In this document: positions 60,205 to 64,000 of the stretch, piece after piece
Layout of the letters: each line of letters starts with the position of its first letter
Position numbering within the stretch: position 1 is the stretch's first letter
Assembly (NCBI GenBank): GCA_902613755.1
Contig: CACMIH010000004.1
Coordinates: 1-64,000 of the forward strand
Origin: an uncultured Pelagibacteraceae bacterium
GTDB lineage: Bacteria > Pseudomonadota > Alphaproteobacteria > Pelagibacterales > Pelagibacteraceae
Direction of reading: 5' to 3'
Length of the DNA: 64,000 nt
Program-made: the position numbers and the translations under genes
The notes under the pieces: generated by a model
What the model was told of the DNA's origin: nothing
What the model saw: only the letters and a program-made list of their open reading frames with translations
Database searches by the model: none

Positions 60205-61155
60205 ATGTCCACCCCTAATAATAATCCTAAAGGGATAGTATTCATACTAATAGCCATGATGGTTTTTTCTGTCCAGGATGGAATCATGAAGTATATTTAT
60301 AATTTTGTTTCACTTTATGAAATTTACTTAATTAGAACAGTAATAAGTTTTGTGCTTATTTTAATGTTTTTAATAATTACAAAACAACCAATAGTATTTA
60401 AAACCCAATATCCTCTTTTAACTATTACGCGTGTAATACTTTTTTTCTTTGGCTTTAGTTCTTTTTATGTTTCTTTGACCGTGTTACCGCTTGGTACTGC
60501 TACTGCTTTATTTTTTGTTACTCCCTTTTTAATTACAATATTCGCTCATTTTTTTTTAAAAGAAGAAATAGGAGTAAGAAGGTGGTCTGCTATAGTCGTT
60601 GGATTTATTGGTGTTTATATAACATTAAATCCTGATTTTAGTAATTTTAACTATTTAAGTTTGCTGCCTATTTTATGTGCGCTTTGTTACTCATTATCTA
60701 TGATAATAATAAAAAAAACATCTGATAAGGATAGTGTTTATACACAAACATTTACATTTTATATTGGTGCAATAATTATTAGCATAATTTTTTATTTTAT
60801 TATCGGTGATGGTCAATATAACGTCTCGGATCATCCAGCTTCACAATTTATATTTAGGGAATGGTTTATTGATTTTAATTCTAATATTCTATTAATGACT
60901 GCAACAGGGGTGACTGCCACGCTTGCTTTTCTTTTTTTATTTAAAGCTTACAGCATAGCTTCTCCCGCTGTTGTTTCGCCTTTCGAATATTCAATATTAT
61001 TTTGGTCACCACTTGTAGGATGGTTATATTTTGATGAAATACCTTCATTAAATACAGTGATTGGAATTTTAGTCATAGTATCAAGTGGTGTTTATATTTT
61101 TATGCGTGAAAAAGCACAAAACCAATCCTTAGCCACAGAAAAACCTCTTAGATAA
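60205..61155 (+). CDS. EamA/DMT-family transporter, first tandem copy
   Basis: A 316-residue inner-membrane protein with about ten hydrophobic segments in two EamA repeats. Motifs FFLKEEIGVRRWSAIVVGF and the end segment REKAQNQSLATEKPLR are shared with the next gene, a tandem paralogue. It follows the amidinotransferase gene by 19 bases, and might export or import a guanidino compound or related amine. That is inference from position only. Confidence 0.82.
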   Translation: MSTPNNNPKGIVFILIAMMVFSVQDGIMKYIYNFVSLYEIYLIRTVISFVLILMFLIITKQPIVFKTQYPLLTITRVILFFFGFSSFYVSLTVLPLGTATALFFVTPFLITIFAHFFLKEEIGVRRWSAIVVGFIGVYITLNPDFSNFNYLSLLPILCALCYSLSMIIIKKTSDKDSVYTQTFTFYIGAIIISIIFYFIIGDGQYNVSDHPASQFIFREWFIDFNSNILLMTATGVTATLAFLFLFKAYSIASPAVVSPFEYSILFWSPLVGWLYFDEIPSLNTVIGILVIVSSGVYIFMREKAQNQSLATEKPLR

Positions 61156-62110
61156 ATGACAAAAGATAATAATTCTAAAGGTATAATTTTAATAATCATT
61201 GCAATGTCATTATTTGCGATGCAAGACTCTTTAATTAAATATATTTTTGAGAAATCTTCTCTTTATGAAATCTTTTTTGGAAGATATTTTATTGCAGCTA
61301 TTTTACTTTTTAGTTACATAAAATTTAGAAATCAGAAAGTTTCATTAAAAACTTACTATCCTGTTTGGACAATTATAAGAGTGGTTCTTCACTTTTTAGC
61401 ATTTTCAGCTTTCTTTATTTCTCTTACTTACATGCCGTTAGCAACTGCAAATGCCTTATTTTTTTCTTGTCCTTTTTTTTGTATCAATTTTTGCAAAATT
61501 TTTTTTGAAAGAATTTATTGGAATTAGAAGATGGTCAGCAATTGTATTTGGTTTTATAGGAGTTTTTATTGTACTAGACCCAAACTTTTCTGATTTTGAT
61601 TACAAAAGTTTGCTTCCGGTATTGTGTGCATTTTTTTATGCTGCATCCATGACCATAACAAAATATACGTCTGATAAAGATGACGTGAATACTCAATTAT
61701 TTTATTTTTATTTAATAGCCCTAATTTTATGTGGTCTGATTTATTTGTTTATGGGAAATGGACAATTAAATATTCCAGACTTTGATCCAACCACGCAGTT
61801 TATTTTTAGAGAGTGGTTTTCAAATATTGAATATACATGGAAATTTATCTTATTTTTTGGTTTTGTCGCCTCGATTGCTTTCCTGTGCATATTTTCAGCT
61901 TACATTGTTGCTTCACCTTCTGTGGTTTCTCTGTTTGAATATTCTCTAATTATAATGTCTATGATACCTGGATATTTTTTATTTAATGAAATTCCATCAG
62001 GTAGAACTTTTTTTGGAGTTGCGTGTATAATAGCTGCTGGGATTTATATTTACTTAAGAGAAAAAGCTAGGGATCAATATATTGCAACAGAAACTCCAGT
62101 AAGAAGATGA
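61156..62110 (+). pseudogene. EamA/DMT-family transporter, second tandem copy, frameshifted
   Basis: A paralogue of the previous gene. The first frame (61156 onward) matches it through ATANALFFSCPF, then shifts into IN-CKIFF and stops near 61527. The second frame carries the rest from about 61481 (FVSIFAKFFLKEFIGIRRW) to 62110. Removing one T from the T8 run at 61473-61480 restores a single reading frame of about 317 residues. Both halves are otherwise well conserved, so this is either a sequencing or assembly error in a homopolymer, or a recent or phase-variable frameshift. The start is directly after the previous stop. Confidence 0.85.
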
Positions 62111-63075
62111 CCAAAAGTTATATACCTACAATTAATATATCCTCACTTATAAAAAATAACTTTGAAACTCAAAGTGCATTTAAGACAATTAAAGAAATTG
62201 AAAAAGCTTGTGTTAATATAGGATTTTTTCAAATTACAGGTCATGGAATTAATTTAAAAGAAATTTACAAAACCTGTGAAGTTGGCAATAAATTTTTTAA
62301 TTTACCAGATAGCAAAAAGAAAAAATTATCACCCAAAAAATGGAATAAAAAAAATAAAAATCTATACAGAGGATATTTTCCTAATGATGTAAATGGAAAA
62401 GAAGGTTTAGATATAGGTGATTTAAAGGTAACTAAAAAATATTCGTCAAATCTAAACAATCAATACATAGAGCATCTTAATCTAGGGAAATGTTTAAATA
62501 AAAGCTCAATAAGCATTTTAAACAAATATTTTGATAAAATTTATAGATTGAGTGAGACATTGTTTAAAAGTGTGATAAAACTTAATAAAAAAAATCCTGA
62601 TATTTCTGATAAAGCTTTTTCAAGATTAAAAACATTAAGCACATTAAGATTTAATTATTACCCTAACCAAACAAAACCAGTGGAAATATCAAAACAAGAT
62701 GGGGTTGCTCTTGGATGTGAAACGCATGTTGATAGTGGAATATTTACAGTTCTCTATCAAGATAGAAAAGGTGGATTGCAGGTGCAAAATAGAAAAAACA
62801 AAAAATGGTATGATGTACCATTCAACAAAAATGCTTTAGTAGTAAATACGGGAAGGGCATTAGAGTTTCTAAGCAAAGGTAAATTTAAAGCAACAAATCA
62901 TAGAGTTTTATGGAATAAAAGTAAGAGACTGTCTGTTCCTTTTTTCTTTGAACCTTCCTATGATTTCAAAATGAACAAATCATTTTTGAATGGTAGTAAA
63001 TTCAAAAATAATGGTGAAATTTATGAAAAATTTCTTAATAAATCTTTAAAGAAATTTATTGAATATCAGCGTTAG
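62107..63075 (+). CDS. 2-oxoglutarate/Fe(II) oxygenase, isopenicillin N synthase-like
   Basis: A 322-residue oxygenase of the IPNS/DIOX family. The N-terminal domain begins with IPTINISSLIK and GFFQITGHGIN. The iron ligands are in ETHVDSGIFTVLYQD (HxD) and ATNHRVLW, with the 2-oxoglutarate Arg in KRLSVPFFFEP. The start overlaps the EamA frame end by four bases. Substrates in this family range from flavonoids to small acids, so function remains open. Confidence 0.82.
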   Translation: MTKSYIPTINISSLIKNNFETQSAFKTIKEIEKACVNIGFFQITGHGINLKEIYKTCEVGNKFFNLPDSKKKKLSPKKWNKKNKNLYRGYFPNDVNGKEGLDIGDLKVTKKYSSNLNNQYIEHLNLGKCLNKSSISILNKYFDKIYRLSETLFKSVIKLNKKNPDISDKAFSRLKTLSTLRFNYYPNQTKPVEISKQDGVALGCETHVDSGIFTVLYQDRKGGLQVQNRKNKKWYDVPFNKNALVVNTGRALEFLSKGKFKATNHRVLWNKSKRLSVPFFFEPSYDFKMNKSFLNGSKFKNNGEIYEKFLNKSLKKFIEYQR

Positions 63076-63180
63076 TAATTATAATGTTTGGATATAAAGC
63101 GATACATAACTCGTCGATAAATTCATAGATTTACGAAAGTGGGATCGGTCGTCTTTAAATTAACTTTTAAAGGAGGCTTT

Positions 63181-64000
63181 ATGAAATTTGGTTATTTTTG
63201 TAACACCACAAACTGGACACACAAACCTTACCATCAGTTGTTAGATGAAACTAAAGAAATCACAGAATACTGTGATCAAAATAAATGGAATTCAATTTGG
63301 TTTACAGAGCATCACTTCAATCATGAGGGAATGGAATCTTGTACTAATCCATTGATGATGGGTGCAGATGCAGCTGCTAGAACGAAAAATATTAGAATAG
63401 GTCAGGCTGCAAACGTTATTACTTTCCATAATCCAATAAGATTAGCAGAAGATATTGCAACATTAGACCAACTTTCAAAAGGAAGAGTTGAGGTAGGTGT
63501 AGCAAGAGGAATCTATGGTAGAGAAGCAATAAATTTAAACAAAGAAGCTGATTTAAAAGATCAGGCTAAAAATTTCAGATTATTTGCTGAAACTTTAGAA
63601 GTATTAAAAAAAGCATGGAGTGAAAAATTTTTCAGTCATCAAGGAGAATTTTATACTTATCCTTCGCCAAATTATGTCTGGCAGCATGATATGAGTCCTC
63701 CTAGTGAAGAATTTATGAATATGAAAGACAGTACTATGAAAAAAATTAGTGTTGTCCCTCAGCCTTATCAACAGCCACATCCTCCAATTCATCAAGTAGT
63801 TGATGGAATTAGATCGATTGAGTGGGCTGCTGAAAATAACATCAATGTTATAATGTGGATACCAACTGTCAAAGCTTTGAAGCCAAAATTTGAAGCTTAT
63901 AAAAATAAAAGATCAGAGGTAACAAAGAAAAATATACCACTTGGTGAAGGTGTTTCACTTGTGAGAGATATGTTTGTTGCAGATACGATGGAAGAAGCAA
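63181..64000 (+). CDS. Luciferase-like (LLM class) flavin-dependent monooxygenase, 5' part
   Basis: The first 273 codons of a luciferase-like monooxygenase; the rest lies outside the window. It starts at the ATG at 63181 after a strong AAGGAGG site. Recognisable segments are SIWFTEHHFNHEG, IRIGQAANVITFHNPIRLAED, and DQLSKGRVEVGVARGIYGRE, the last two being standard for the bacterial-luciferase/alkanal monooxygenase fold. An insertion around 160-190 (SPNYVWQHDMSPPSEEFMN) is longer than usual. The substrate is unknown. The 105-base gap upstream shows no clear element besides the ribosome site. Confidence 0.82.
   Translation, partial: MKFGYFCNTTNWTHKPYHQLLDETKEITEYCDQNKWNSIWFTEHHFNHEGMESCTNPLMMGADAAARTKNIRIGQAANVITFHNPIRLAEDIATLDQLSKGRVEVGVARGIYGREAINLNKEADLKDQAKNFRLFAETLEVLKKAWSEKFFSHQGEFYTYPSPNYVWQHDMSPPSEEFMNMKDSTMKKISVVPQPYQQPHPPIHQVVDGIRSIEWAAENNINVIMWIPTVKALKPKFEAYKNKRSEVTKKNIPLGEGVSLVRDMFVADTMEEA

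Noticed and set aside
1..64000. tRNA, rRNA, CRISPR array, insertion sequence or prophage
   Set aside because: None was seen on reading both strands; the window is occupied by metabolic and transport genes.

Overview
The window is AT-rich, densely packed bacterial DNA with short or overlapping gene junctions. It carries many ABC transporters for osmolytes, polyamines and glycerophosphodiesters, and an atypical rhodopsin beside a flotillin. This combination fits a streamlined marine alphaproteobacterium, most likely Pelagibacterales (SAR11) or a close relative. That assignment is inference from gene content; no rRNA, tRNA, CRISPR array or insertion sequence was seen.

Layout. 1-4.5 kb: the tail of a zinc metallopeptidase, a membrane-anchored cyclophilin, and a beta-oxidation pair (FadN-like enzyme and thiolase). 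4.5-10.9 kb, minus strand: EutA-like protein, DoeA-like hydrolase and a PotADBC-type ABC transporter. 11-15 kb, plus strand: DMT transporter, degenerate transglutaminase-like protein, 3-hydroxyisobutyrate-type dehydrogenase and aldehyde dehydrogenase. 15-21.7 kb, minus strand: a complete Ugp operon (B-A-E-E'-C-Q) with duplicated ugpE and a terminal 2H phosphoesterase. 21.8-29.6 kb: quaternary-amine region with a gamma-butyrobetaine hydroxylase-like enzyme, ProXWV transporter, SDR, carnitine dehydrogenase, BKACE and a class II aldolase.

30.5-43.2 kb, plus strand: an operon with an RbsBAC-type ABC transporter whose permeases are unusually extended, PxpA, and a split urea-carboxylase-like enzyme (biotin carboxylase-AHS1 fusion, AHS2, biotin carrier). 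A 169-residue low-complexity protein carries four copies of the motif Y-x3-D-x3-F-x2-[IL]. The linker of the biotin carboxylase fusion carries two more copies. A C-terminal peptide is also shared by the ABC ATPase, the 169-residue protein and the AHS2 protein. I read this as a possible transporter-enzyme assembly held by short linear motifs. It is the most novel-looking feature here.

43.2-54.7 kb, minus strand: an eleven-gene run from a flotillin-associated-type rhodopsin (D-T-T instead of D-T-E) through flotillin, an SCP2-like protein, an alpha/beta hydrolase, both dimethylformamidase-type subunits, a small unknown protein, cupin, SSS symporter and Fe-alcohol dehydrogenase to a metallo-beta-lactamase-fold hydrolase. 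54.9-64 kb, plus strand: ParA, a thioesterase resembling betainyl-CoA thioesterase, a TauD-type dioxygenase next to a PhnZ/TmpB-type HD oxygenase, GMC oxidoreductase, amidinotransferase, two tandem EamA transporters (the second frameshifted), a 2OG-Fe oxygenase and the start of a luciferase-like monooxygenase.

Working together: the quaternary-amine genes can be assembled into gamma-butyrobetaine to carnitine to 3-dehydrocarnitine to betainyl-CoA to glycine betaine, with the last step possibly supplied from 55.6 kb. In all four ABC operons a strong hairpin directly follows the substrate-binding-protein gene, suggesting a shared way of making more binding protein than membrane subunits.
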